From Gluconacetobacter johannae (GTDB taxonomy: Bacteria; Pseudomonadota; Alphaproteobacteria; Acetobacterales; Acetobacteraceae), in NCBI RefSeq assembly GCF_014174305.1, contig NZ_JABEQH010000003.1:62001-126000 (forward strand): 64,000 bases of DNA, given 5' to 3'. Below the pieces are notes generated by a model. It was given only the letters and a program-made list of their open reading frames with translations, did not search any database and was not told where the DNA came from. Positions 17,809-26,047 of this stretch are shown here, piece by piece; within the stretch, counting starts at the first letter, position 1, and every line of letters begins with the position of its first letter. The position numbers and the translations under genes were made by a program.

Positions 17809-18945
17809 ATGCCCATCGAATTCATCGGCTATGTCACAGGTCGTCACCAGAGTGAGACCATCCCGCCCGTCGGGCCGGCCGTCGCCCCCGGCTATATCGC
17901 GACGACCGCCGCGATCCACGAGGACGGCGGGTTCGACCGGGTGCTGGTGGCCTTTCATTCCAATTCGCCCGACAGCCTGCTGATCGCGCACCATGCGGCC
18001 GCCGCGACGCGACGGCTGGGGCTGCTGATCGCCCACCGGCCGGGGTTCGCGGCGCCGACGCTGGCGGCGCGTCAACTGGCGACCCTCGACCAGCTGACGC
18101 GCGGCCGGGTGGCGGTGCACATCATCACGGGCGGCAACGACAGCGAACTGGAAGCGGACGGCGACCACACGACCAAGGGGGTGCGCTACGCGCGGGCCAG
18201 CGAGTATCTGGACGTGCTGCGCCGGGAATGGTCGGCCGATGCCGCCTTCGACCATGACGGGGCATTCTATCGCGTGGCGGGCGCGCGTTCGGACGTCGGG
18301 CCCTATCGGCCGGGCGGAATCCCGATCTATTTCGGCGGCGCCTCGGATGATGCCATCCGGGTGGCCGGCCGGCATGCGGACGCCTATGCCCTGTGGGGCG
18401 AAACCTATGACGAGGTCGCGGCGATGATCGCGCGGGTCAGCGCCGCCGCCGCCGCCAACGGCCGGCCCGCGCCGCGCTTTTCCCTTTCGTTCCGCCCGAT
18501 CGTGGCGGACACCGAGGACGAGGCATGGGCGCGGGCGGGGCAGGTCCGCGCGCGGATCGACGCGTTGCAGCAGGGGACGGGCGTGCAGGCGGGGGCCATT
18601 GCGCTGGATGTGGCCGGCGCGCCGCCGGCGGCCGGGACGCTGCCGACCAACGAAGGGTCGCGTCGCCTGCGTGCCCTTGCGGCGCGCGGCGAGCGCCTGG
18701 ACAAGCGGCTGTGGACCGGCGTGGCGGCGGTGACCGGTGGCCGATGGAACTCGACCGCGCTGGTGGGCGACCCCGACCAGGTGGCGGAGGCCCTGCTGGA
18801 CTACTACCGGCTGGGCGTGACGACGTTCCTGATCCGGGGATTCGACCCGCTGTCCGATGCGCTGGTCTATGGCCGCGACCTCATCCCGCGCGTCCGCGCC
18901 CTGGTGGCGCAGGAGGATGCCAGGCGGGGCGTTGCCGCCGCCTGA
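17809..18945 (+). CDS. SsuD-like FMNH2-dependent monooxygenase (copy 2)
   Basis: This is a paralogue of the gene at 12642, with near-identical blocks such as HRPGF-APT-AARQ, RGRVAVHIITGG and YFGGASDDAI. It is slightly longer (378 residues) because of an insert around QAGAIALDVAGAPPAAGT in the C-terminal third. It closes the operon, 36 bases after the rhodanese gene. Having two diverged copies flanking the pathway genes suggests either two substrates or a heteromeric enzyme. It converges on the acyl-CoA dehydrogenase-like gene across an inverted repeat. Confidence 0.9.
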   Translation: MPIEFIGYVTGRHQSETIPPVGPAVAPGYIATTAAIHEDGGFDRVLVAFHSNSPDSLLIAHHAAAATRRLGLLIAHRPGFAAPTLAARQLATLDQLTRGRVAVHIITGGNDSELEADGDHTTKGVRYARASEYLDVLRREWSADAAFDHDGAFYRVAGARSDVGPYRPGGIPIYFGGASDDAIRVAGRHADAYALWGETYDEVAAMIARVSAAAAANGRPAPRFSLSFRPIVADTEDEAWARAGQVRARIDALQQGTGVQAGAIALDVAGAPPAAGTLPTNEGSRRLRALAARGERLDKRLWTGVAAVTGGRWNSTALVGDPDQVAEALLDYYRLGVTTFLIRGFDPLSDALVYGRDLIPRVRALVAQEDARRGVAAA

Positions 18946-18966
18946 TCCGGGTCCGGGGCCTCGGAG

Positions 18967-19123
18967 CCTGACCGGAAATGTGGGCTGGCGAGCGAGAGCG
19001 GCCCGCGAGGGCCGCGCCCGGCGTGCGTTTTCGAGCACCGAAGCGGAGCGGCCTTGATGGCCGTGAGCATCGGAGCACAGAAAACGCGCGTCGGATCGCC
19101 GCCAGCGCGCATTTCCGGTCAGG
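18967..19123. repeat. Intergenic imperfect inverted repeat
   Basis: CCTGACCGGAAATG at 18967-18980 is the exact reverse complement of CATTTCCGGTCAGG at 19110-19123. The arms continue imperfectly inward: GGCTGGCG, a GTGCGTTTTC-type block and a GCACCGAAGC-type block recur in inverted order over about 75 bases each. The element fills the space between two convergent genes, with no convincing protein in it. It looks like a dispersed palindromic repeat or a remnant of a miniature mobile element. Confidence 0.6.
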
Positions 19124-19146
19124 CCCTGGCGGTTATCCCGCCAGGG
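19124..19146 (-). terminator. Hairpin overlapping a stop codon
   Basis: Perfect nine-base arms CCCTGGCGG and CCGCCAGGG enclose a five-base loop (TTATC). The hairpin spans the TAA of the acyl-CoA dehydrogenase-like gene. No T-run follows on either side, so termination strength is uncertain. Confidence 0.45.
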
Positions 19147-20296
19147 CTGCCTTGCCGGCGAACGCCAGCGCGCTGTCGCCCTGGGGCGTGTGGATGCGCC
19201 CGCACAGCACGTCCCGGTAATGGCGCTCCAGCGGGTTGTCCTGGCTGAGGCCGGGGTTGCCGATCGCCGCGACGGCCTTGCCCACGGCGGCGATCGCGTT
19301 CTCGGTGACGATCTGCTTGACCAGGCCCGCGTCGGCGTTGGCATGCTCGCCGGCTTCCTCGCGCCGCAGCGCATGGTCGATCAGCGCGCTGTTGGTCAGC
19401 AGCAGCGCGTCGATCTCGCCCAGCAGAACGTGGAATCGGGGCAGCGTGGACAGCGCCGCGCCGAGGTTGGACGGGACCCGGGCCTGAAGGAAGCCGATCA
19501 GCCAGGTCCGCGCGGCGCGGGCGATGCCGTCATACAGCGCGCCTACCGCGATCGCGTGCCAGCTTGCCAGCGCCACGGCTTCCTCCTGCGTGCCGTCCGG
19601 CCGGGTCAGATTGACCAGGTAGCGTTCCGGGATCGGGACATCCTCGAAAATGACCGTGTGGCTGCCGGTGGCGCGCATGCCCATCTGGTTCCAGCTCTTT
19701 TCGACCCGGACCCCCGGCAGGTCGAGCGGCACCAGCACCTGGCCGACGCGCGGCGCATCCTCGTCGGTGCGGGACCACACCACGCCCCAGTGCAACGCGG
19801 TCGAGCCGGTCGAGAAGATCTTCCGCCCGTTCAGGCGCCAGATCGCGCCGTCGCGCCGCACGCTGGTCGCGGGCAGGCCGCCGCGCGCGGGGGTGCCCAA
19901 TTCCGGCTCCACGCGCAGGGCGTTCATCAGCGCGCCGTCGCGGACGATGCTGGAAAATACCTCGGCCTTCACCGCGTCGCTCCAGACCGGGGAGCGGGCG
20001 ACCGCGCCCGACTGGAGATATTGCATGGCCAGGATCAGCGCCGTGGACGGGTCGCCCTGCGCGATGCGGCCCACGATCTCGACGATCCGCCGCAACCCGA
20101 TCCCCTGGCCGCCTGAAACGGGCGGGACGGTCAGGGTCAGCAGCCCGGCCTCGCGCAGGTCGGCGAGGTTGTCAAGCGCGATCTCGCCCGAGCGGTCGTA
20201 GCCCGCCGCCCGCCCCGCGAATCGCGCGACCAGGCGATCCAGCGTTTCGGCCGATATATCGACAGGCGCGTGTGCTCCGATCGGTGATCCATCCAT
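19133..20296 (-). CDS. SfnB/DszC-like acyl-CoA dehydrogenase-family flavoprotein
   Basis: This is a flavoprotein with the acyl-CoA dehydrogenase fold (387 residues) of the kind found in sulfur-acquisition clusters (SfnB, DszC). The family's middle-domain segment is visible as NGRKIFSTGS, and WNQMGMRATGSHTVIFEDV corresponds to the block after the beta domain. The ATG at 20296 (MDGSPIGA) is chosen because the upstream extension overlaps the ferredoxin in another frame. It is the last gene of the operon binding protein - AprA-like - ferredoxin - this gene. A monooxygenase or desaturase role on an organosulfur compound is inferred. Confidence 0.85.
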   Translation of the reverse strand: MDGSPIGAHAPVDISAETLDRLVARFAGRAAGYDRSGEIALDNLADLREAGLLTLTVPPVSGGQGIGLRRIVEIVGRIAQGDPSTALILAMQYLQSGAVARSPVWSDAVKAEVFSSIVRDGALMNALRVEPELGTPARGGLPATSVRRDGAIWRLNGRKIFSTGSTALHWGVVWSRTDEDAPRVGQVLVPLDLPGVRVEKSWNQMGMRATGSHTVIFEDVPIPERYLVNLTRPDGTQEEAVALASWHAIAVGALYDGIARAARTWLIGFLQARVPSNLGAALSTLPRFHVLLGEIDALLLTNSALIDHALRREEAGEHANADAGLVKQIVTENAIAAVGKAVAAIGNPGLSQDNPLERHYRDVLCGRIHTPQGDSALAFAGKAALAG

Positions 20297-20321
20297 GACC
20301 GGTGATTCCCCCCAGTGGTCT

Positions 20322-20666
20322 CTATGCGTCCCGTGCGCGACGGAAGACGTCTTCCATACGCCAGTGCTGGTTGCGTAGCGCCTCGTTCCCGGCCCACTCG
20401 TCCCAGCCCGACGCCCGCCGATATTCGCCCAGCAGGCCGGACGCCTCGATGGCCGCCGCGTCCTGCGGCCGGGCGCGGCCCGCGTCAGGATGCACATAGA
20501 GTGCGTCCTCCCGGCAATAGAGTTCGCACAGGAAGCAGGTCTGGCAGTCGGCCTGCCGCGCGATGCGGGGCGGGCCATCGGGCACGGGGTCGAACACGTC
20601 GCGCGGGCAGGCCGTCACGCAGGCGGTGCAGCCTGTGCAGCGTGAGGCGATGACGAGTTCGATCAT
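20322..20666 (-). CDS. 2[4Fe-4S] ferredoxin (AprB-like)
   Basis: This 114-residue ferredoxin has two complete cluster motifs: CTGCTACVTACP at residues 10-21 and CQTCFLCELYC at residues 41-51, each CxxCxxCxxxC. A C-terminal extension of about 60 residues ends in WRMEDVFRRARDA. The ATG overlaps the stop of the flavoprotein gene as ATGA, so the two proteins are very probably subunits of one enzyme, as AprA and AprB are. It probably passes electrons to or from the FAD of its partner. Confidence 0.9.
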   Translation of the reverse strand: MIELVIASRCTGCTACVTACPRDVFDPVPDGPPRIARQADCQTCFLCELYCREDALYVHPDAGRARPQDAAAIEASGLLGEYRRASGWDEWAGNEALRNQHWRMEDVFRRARDA

Positions 20667-22234
20667 GCCTGTTCTCCAGCCGGGACGAGATCCGTCCAGA
20701 TCGTGTCCACGCCGCCGGCAATGACGTGCGCCGGCGGCGTGGTCGCGGCGATGGCGTCCGCGCGCCGGTGCAGGCCCAGGCTGTCGCGGCGCGCCAGCGC
20801 GCTGGCCGTGCTCCACCGGGCGGTGGCGGTCAGGGCGGCAAGCTCCCTGCGACGGGCCCGGGCATGGGGCGTCGGGGCAAGGCCGGCGTGGGGCAGGGCC
20901 GTCCACCCGGCATCCAGACGGTCGCGCGCCGCGGACAGCGTCGCGTCCGTCCGGAAATATTGCTTCATGGGGGACAGCATTTCGGCCTGCACCGCGCGCT
21001 CGATCTCGGCCGCGTCGGTCGTGCCGTGAGGATGCGCCAGGCCCGCGCCGCCCGTGCCGTCGGCCGGCGTGTCCGCGCGCCGGCCATGGCGGCGCACGCG
21101 GGCCAGCGCGGCTTCCGCCGCGATGCAGCCCGAGGACAGGGCCCAGGCCGCATTTACGGCGCCCCCGCCGCTGACGGCCCCGGTGACCGGCTCGCGCGAG
21201 GCGACGTCGCCCGCCACGAACAGCCCCTCCACGCCCGCGCCGGCATCCGCGTCGGCGACGCGCACGCCGCCCACGCCCCGGATCGTACCCTCGCCCACCA
21301 GGCTGACGGGAAAGCGGTCCTGGAACGGGTCGATGCCCAGACGGCGGAAGGCCAGGGTCACGTTGGGGGAAATCTGCGGCAACTGCCGCCGCACGTCCTC
21401 GGGCGTCGCGGAGAGATCGCAGAACACGGGCCCGTGCGTCAGGGCCTCGGCCAGGAACGCATTGTCGTGCGGACCCTGCGGCCGGTCCAGCAGGCGGCCG
21501 TGCTCGTCGTAATAGCGCGCGAAACTGTAGATCATGGTGCGCGCCATCGTCGTGTCGGCCGGGACGACCGTGAAGAAGGCGGAAAATTCCATGCCGGACA
21601 GCACGGCCCCGGCCTCGACCGCCATCAGCAGCCCATCCCCCGTATTGTTGGCCCCGCCGAGCAGGTGCGAGCGAAAGCCGCAGCCGCCGGTGGCCAGGAT
21701 CGTGGCCCCCGCGCGGACCACCCAGTCGCCGCCCGCGCCCTGGCGGCTGACGCCCCGCGCGCCGGCGATGCCGCCATCGGCATGGCGCAGCAGCTCCAGC
21801 GCGGGACTGTGGTCCAGAACGATCGCGCCGGCCGCCAGGGCCTTCTCGCGCAGGGCGCGCAGATATTCCGGCCCGCGCAACGCGTGATGGCGGATCCTGC
21901 CGTCGTCGTCGGGCACATACTGGTAGTGGCTGGCAATGTCCGGCAGCGTGCGGAAGGTCCGGTCGACGATCCGCGCCATCCATGCGGCATCGCCCAGCCC
22001 TTGCGCGGCGGCCAAGCGGCGGGCGATCGCTTCCTCGCGCCGGCCGGGGTCGGGGGGCACCCACCAGTGGCCCGGCCCGGCCGCCGCCGCAACGCCCGAG
22101 GTGCCGCAGCGGCCCTTTTCCGCGACGATCACGCGCGCGCCGCCCTGTGCGGCGGTGATGGCGGCCCAGCACCCCGCCAGGCCGCCGCCGATGACGAGCA
22201 CGTCGGCGTCATGGTGGGTGAGCTGCGTTCTCAT
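20663..22234 (-). CDS. AprA-like / fumarate-reductase-type FAD oxidoreductase
   Basis: This is an FAD protein of the succinate dehydrogenase/fumarate reductase/APS reductase alpha family, 523 residues. The dinucleotide motif is VLVIGGGLAGCWAA, followed by VAEKGRCGTSG. The FAD C-terminal part shows LFVAGDVAS and GAVSGGGAVNAA. The start ATG at 22234 overlaps the stop of the SsuA-like gene. Pairing with a two-cluster ferredoxin resembles dissimilatory APS reductase AprBA, but neighbours are assimilatory, so it may be a reductase or oxidase of an organosulfur intermediate. It is not claimed to be a true APS reductase. Confidence 0.85.
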   Translation of the reverse strand: MRTQLTHHDADVLVIGGGLAGCWAAITAAQGGARVIVAEKGRCGTSGVAAAAGPGHWWVPPDPGRREEAIARRLAAAQGLGDAAWMARIVDRTFRTLPDIASHYQYVPDDDGRIRHHALRGPEYLRALREKALAAGAIVLDHSPALELLRHADGGIAGARGVSRQGAGGDWVVRAGATILATGGCGFRSHLLGGANNTGDGLLMAVEAGAVLSGMEFSAFFTVVPADTTMARTMIYSFARYYDEHGRLLDRPQGPHDNAFLAEALTHGPVFCDLSATPEDVRRQLPQISPNVTLAFRRLGIDPFQDRFPVSLVGEGTIRGVGGVRVADADAGAGVEGLFVAGDVASREPVTGAVSGGGAVNAAWALSSGCIAAEAALARVRRHGRRADTPADGTGGAGLAHPHGTTDAAEIERAVQAEMLSPMKQYFRTDATLSAARDRLDAGWTALPHAGLAPTPHARARRRELAALTATARWSTASALARRDSLGLHRRADAIAATTPPAHVIAGGVDTIWTDLVPAGEQA

Positions 22235-23187
22235 GGCAGGGTGAAGCTCCGGTCGAAGGCGGTTGCGAACGGGCCGGCGGAAGACAGGAGGCCGGCCGAG
22301 CGGTAGGCCTCCAGCGTGACCTGTTCGGCCTTCACGACGGTCTCGCCGACGGCGGCGGGTGTGGCGATCAGCTTCTGCGCGACCGCCTCGGCGACGGTCT
22401 GCGGCAAGCCGGTCTGGCGCGCCAGCAGCGCGGCATACTCCCGCTGGTGCAGGCCGCCCCACGCATAGGCCCTGGCCACGCGGCGATAGAAATCGGCCAG
22501 CTGGGCGTGCTTGCGCGCAAGCGCGGCGTCGGTTGCGACAAAGAAGCTGTTGTTGGGCATGACCCCCGCGCCGTCGGCCAGCACGACCCCGTGGTTCTGG
22601 ATCGTTTCCAGCGAGACATAGGGCTCCCAGGTCGACCAGGCGTCGATGCCGCCGCTGTCGAGCGCCGCCTTGGCCTGGGCCGGGGCGAGGAACACGATGT
22701 GTGGCGCGGGGGCCGGGATCGCGCCGGTCTGGATCAGGCGCAGCAGAAGCAGGTGGCCGATGGAGCCACGGCCGGTCGCCACCCGCTTGCCCGAGAGATC
22801 GGACAGGGTCCTGATCGTCGAGCCGGCCGGCGCGACGACCGCCGTGGCGCGTCCGCCCCCGCGTGGCGGAATCAGGAGGGCGGCCCGGACCGGCAGGCCC
22901 GCGCCCCAGGCAAAGAGAAACGGGCCGTCGCCGGCAATCCCCGTGTCGACCGCCCCGGCCCCCAGCGCCTGCAGAAGGGGGGCGGCGGCCTCGAACTCGG
23001 TCCAGCGGATGCGGTAGGGCAGCCCCTGGTCGGCCCCGGCGGCTTCAAGCAGCGCCTTCTGCTGCCCTTTCTGGTCGGCCACCACCAGGTCGTCGTCGGC
23101 CCGTGCACCCGGCGCGGCGTGAAGCAGGCACAGCAGGACGGTGGCGCCCAGGATTCGGCGGGGCAGGAGGCGGGCGGCACGATGCAT
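22231..23187 (-). CDS. SsuA-like sulfonate substrate-binding protein
   Basis: This is a periplasmic binding protein of 318 residues. A signal peptide (RRILGATVLLCLLHAAPGARA) is followed by LVVADQKGQQKALL, the SsuA first strand. The ligand loop AWSTWEPYVS is present. It begins the operon with the AprA-like and ferredoxin genes. The divergently transcribed genes at 23343 and 24200 encode a permease and an ATPase, which complete an SsuABC-type importer. The close match in overall pattern to the protein at 3731 suggests related ligands. Confidence 0.9.
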   Translation of the reverse strand: MHRAARLLPRRILGATVLLCLLHAAPGARADDDLVVADQKGQQKALLEAAGADQGLPYRIRWTEFEAAAPLLQALGAGAVDTGIAGDGPFLFAWGAGLPVRAALLIPPRGGGRATAVVAPAGSTIRTLSDLSGKRVATGRGSIGHLLLLRLIQTGAIPAPAPHIVFLAPAQAKAALDSGGIDAWSTWEPYVSLETIQNHGVVLADGAGVMPNNSFFVATDAALARKHAQLADFYRRVARAYAWGGLHQREYAALLARQTGLPQTVAEAVAQKLIATPAAVGETVVKAEQVTLEAYRSAGLLSSAGPFATAFDRSFTLP

Positions 23188-23248
23188 GGCGAAGCGGTCT
23201 TCGGACGGCTGTCAGGGAGCGGCAGCGTGCCCGCGAAGACCGTGGAAT

Positions 23249-23271
23249 ACAATTAAATCACGTTGAATTGT
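23249..23271. promoter_or_regulatory. Candidate operator in divergent promoter (ACAATT-N11-AATTGT)
   Basis: Perfect six-base arms ACAATT (23249-23254) and AATTGT (23266-23271) separated by eleven bases lie in the AT-rich middle of the divergent region between the binding-protein operon and the permease operon. The layout suits a LysR-type site. TTGAATTGTG within it recurs at 29224-29233 upstream of another TonB receptor. Confidence 0.4.
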
Positions 23272-23342
23272 GGTATGAATAATATTTACCTGACAGGTGG
23301 GCGGAATCGGGTGAAACTCCGGCGTACACCCATCGAAGGCCC

Positions 23343-24203
23343 ATGAAGGAAGGAATGGCGGACATGTCAGGAACTCTCATCCGGACCGCATCCCCGGTGG
23401 CGGCCAGGGCAGTCCCGCGCTCCGCCTGGCGGCCGAGGCTGGGCGTGCTCACGCGCTATGCCTCGCCCTTCTTCCTGGTGCTGCTGTGGCAGGCGGCGTG
23501 TTCGACGGGGTTTCTGTCCACGCGGCTGGTGGCGTCCCCGGCCCAGATCGTCGCAACGGGCTGGTCGCTGACGCGGGACGGCAGTTTGCAGACCAACCTG
23601 GCGGTGTCGCTGGCGCGTGCCGGCTCGGGCCTGGCGATCGCCTTCGTCGCGGGGGTGGGGCTGGCGCTGATTTCGGGCCTGTCGCGTCTGGGCGAGGATA
23701 TCGTGGACGCGCCGTTGCAGATTCTGCGGACCCTGCCGGCGCTGGCGCTGGTGCCGCTGTTCATTCTCTGGTTCGGCATCGGCGAGACGCCGAAGATCGC
23801 GCTCGTGGCGCTGGGGTCGAGCTTCCCGATCTATCTCAACCTGCACAAGGGCATCCGCTCCATCGACCCGAAGCTGCTGGAGATGGCCCGCACGCTCGGC
23901 CTGTCGCGGGCGCGCACCATCCGCGACGTGATCCTGCCCGGCGCGCTGCCGGACCTTCTGGTCGGGCTGCGCTTTGCCGTCGGGATCTCGTGGCTGATGC
24001 TGGTGGTGGCCGAGCAGGTGAACGCCGACAGCGGGATCGGCCACATGATGATGGATGCCGAGGATTTCCTGCGTACCGACATTATTCTCGTCGGTTTGGT
24101 GATCTATGGGCTGCTTGGCCTGGCGTCCGACCAGATCGTGCGGTTTCTGGAGACGACGCTGCTGTCCTGGCGGCCGTCGCATCGTATCGCGAGGTCGGCA
24201 TGA
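23343..24203 (+). CDS. SsuC-like ABC transporter permease
   Basis: This is the inner-membrane permease of the second sulfonate importer. It shows about six hydrophobic segments and the EAA loop GLSRARTIRDVILPGALPDLL. The outermost ATG at 23343 is listed, but AAGGAAGGA just after it suggests that translation may begin at 23364 (MSGTL) with good spacing. Length (up to 286 residues) is normal. It overlaps the ATPase gene as ATGA and faces its binding protein divergently. Confidence 0.9.
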   Translation: MKEGMADMSGTLIRTASPVAARAVPRSAWRPRLGVLTRYASPFFLVLLWQAACSTGFLSTRLVASPAQIVATGWSLTRDGSLQTNLAVSLARAGSGLAIAFVAGVGLALISGLSRLGEDIVDAPLQILRTLPALALVPLFILWFGIGETPKIALVALGSSFPIYLNLHKGIRSIDPKLLEMARTLGLSRARTIRDVILPGALPDLLVGLRFAVGISWLMLVVAEQVNADSGIGHMMMDAEDFLRTDIILVGLVIYGLLGLASDQIVRFLETTLLSWRPSHRIARSA

Positions 24204-24946
24204 ACGCGGTTGCCCCGGTGGCGCAGGGGGCGGTCGCAGCGTCACGGGACGCGGCGGTCGTCGTGCATGGTCTGACCCGCAGGTTCGGCGACGGCCCGGC
24301 GGTGCTCGATCGCCTCGATCTGGCCATTGCGCCGGGCGAGTTCGTGGCGCTGCTCGGGCACAGCGGGTCGGGAAAATCGACCCTGCTCCGCACGCTTGCG
24401 GGTCTTGACCCGGTGACAGAAGGATCGGTCGCCCGCCCGCGCGAGGTCTCCGTTGTTTTCCAGGAGAGCCGTCTGCTGCCCTGGAAGCGTGTCTGGCAGA
24501 ATACGGTGCTGGGCCAGGATGGGGCGGATCGTCGCGACCGCGCCGTGGCCGTGCTGGAGGAAGTCGGGCTTGGGCATCGGATCGACGCCTGGCCGCTGAC
24601 GCTGTCGGGCGGGGAGGCGCAACGCGCGGCGCTGGCCCGCGCCCTGGTCCGCGAACCCGCGTTCCTGATGCTGGACGAGCCCTTTGCCGCGCTGGATGCG
24701 CTGACGCGCCTGAAAATGCAGCAGCTGGTTTCGGACCTGTGGACGCGTCATCGGTGCTCGGTCCTGCTGGTCACGCATGATGTCGACGAGGCACTGCTGC
24801 TGGCGGATCGCGCCGTGGTCCTGGAACGCGGCCGCATCCGCACGGATGTGCCGATCCCGATGGATCGCCCCCGCCGCCACGCCGACCCCCGGTTCGAGCA
24901 TCTGCGGAGCGTGTTGCTCGAATCTCTTGGCGTGCACGATGGATAA
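24200..24946 (+). CDS. SsuB-like ABC transporter ATPase
   Basis: This is the ATPase of the second importer, 248 residues. Walker A is GHSGSGKST, the signature [16 protein letters not shown], Walker B LMLDEPF and the switch VTHDVDEA. The ATG overlaps the permease stop codon. A longer open frame upstream is shadow coding inside the permease. It converges on another binding-protein gene, with a hairpin between. Confidence 0.92.
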   Translation: MNAVAPVAQGAVAASRDAAVVVHGLTRRFGDGPAVLDRLDLAIAPGEFVALLGHSGSGKSTLLRTLAGLDPVTEGSVARPREVSVVFQESRLLPWKRVWQNTVLGQDGADRRDRAVAVLEEVGLGHRIDAWPLTLSGGEAQRAALARALVREPAFLMLDEPFAALDALTRLKMQQLVSDLWTRHRCSVLLVTHDVDEALLLADRAVVLERGRIRTDVPIPMDRPRRHADPRFEHLRSVLLESLGVHDG

Positions 24947-25007
24947 CGCAAACCCGTTTTCATGGGGCGTGTCTTGACCGACTCATCCCAGTCGCTGGTC
25001 CATGATC

Positions 25008-25030
25008 GGGGGCCAGGGCCTCAAGCCCCC
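25008..25030. terminator. GC hairpin between convergent genes
   Basis: GGGGGC (25008-25013) pairs with GCCCCC (25025-25030) around an eleven-base loop, between the ATPase stop codon and the convergent binding-protein gene. No T-run follows, so it is a weak terminator candidate. Confidence 0.4.
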
Positions 25031-25055
25031 AAGGAAATCTTTCTGCCGGTTGGGG

Positions 25056-26033
25056 TTATGCGGGAAGGAGGGGTGTCAGGGCCGGGGAAAAGACGGCCCC
25101 GACATGCGTGCCGGGCGGCAGGACGCCTGCCGTGACGAAGGTGTCGGCCACGGATTGCGCGCCGGCTATGTCGCCCTGCCGCCAGGCGCGTGGGGCGTAC
25201 GGGCGGTTCTGGCTCTGGAGGTAGGCCAGAACCAGCGGTTCCGGCACCTTGATGACCGGGGCGACGGCGCGCGCCCAGCGCGGCTTGTCCGTGCCGAGGG
25301 TGGCGTAGGCTTTGCCGAGGCGGCGGATATAATCGGCGGCGGCGGCGCGGAAGTCCGGGTTGGCCAGCCCGCGCGGATTGGCGCCGACGAAATAATGCCC
25401 CGACAGGATATCGGCGGCACTTTGCAGGATACGGGCGGTGCCGTCCGCCTCCAGCGTCTGGATGGCATAGCCGTAGGTGGCCCAGGCATCGAGGCTGCCC
25501 GCCTTCATGGCCGTCAACCCGTCGCTCATGCCCAGTGCGATGGGGTGGATGTCGGCGAAGCTCATGCCATGTTGCGCCAGCATGCGTAGCAGGAAGTAAT
25601 GCGCCGTGGTGGCCTTGATGTAGCCGACACGCCTGCCGCGCAGGTCCGCGACCGATCGCGCCGCAGAGCCCGTCGGCGCCAGCAGGGCCTGGTCGGTCGT
25701 GGGGCCTTCCATGGTGGCGACGACGGCGATCCGCGCCTCGGCGCTGGCGGCGAAGACCATCGGGATTTCGCTCCACATCCCCAGGTCGATTGCGTCGGCA
25801 TTGATCGCCTGGGCGATCAGATTGCCGGAATTGAATTCGCTGAACGTCACCCGATAGGGAAAATCATCCAGCCCCGTCGCGGCCAGCAGGGTCTGGTCCA
25901 TGCCGCGAAACGCGGCCACGCGCAGCGTCGCACGCGTCAGGTCCTCTGCCGTGGCGCGACGGAACGGCGCTGCGGCGGCAGACAGGCCCACGCCCGCCGC
26001 AAGGCCGAGGGCGTGCCGCCGGCTCACGATCAT
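25056..26033 (-). CDS. SsuA/TauA-like substrate-binding protein without its own permease
   Basis: This is a periplasmic binding protein with a twin-arginine signal (SRRHALGLAAGVGLSAAAAP). The mature part starts LRVAAFRGMDQTLLAATG and carries AWATYGYAIQ at the usual ligand loop. The ATG at 26033 is preferred; an ATG at 26048 overlaps the aldolase-like stop codon and would add five residues. It forms a two-gene unit with the class II aldolase-like gene. No transport partner lies beside it on this strand, so it may use the permease/ATPase at 23343-24946, which converge on it. Confidence 0.85.
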   Translation of the reverse strand: MIVSRRHALGLAAGVGLSAAAAPFRRATAEDLTRATLRVAAFRGMDQTLLAATGLDDFPYRVTFSEFNSGNLIAQAINADAIDLGMWSEIPMVFAASAEARIAVVATMEGPTTDQALLAPTGSAARSVADLRGRRVGYIKATTAHYFLLRMLAQHGMSFADIHPIALGMSDGLTAMKAGSLDAWATYGYAIQTLEADGTARILQSAADILSGHYFVGANPRGLANPDFRAAAADYIRRLGKAYATLGTDKPRWARAVAPVIKVPEPLVLAYLQSQNRPYAPRAWRQGDIAGAQSVADTFVTAGVLPPGTHVGAVFSPALTPLLPA

Positions 26034-26047
26034 GGGGGCGCCCCGCA

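Noticed and set aside
20663-22234. Assignment as genuine dissimilatory APS reductase subunit A
   Set aside because: No dissimilatory sulfite reductase, QmoABC or sulfate adenylyltransferase genes are nearby; the surrounding genes are for organosulfur uptake.
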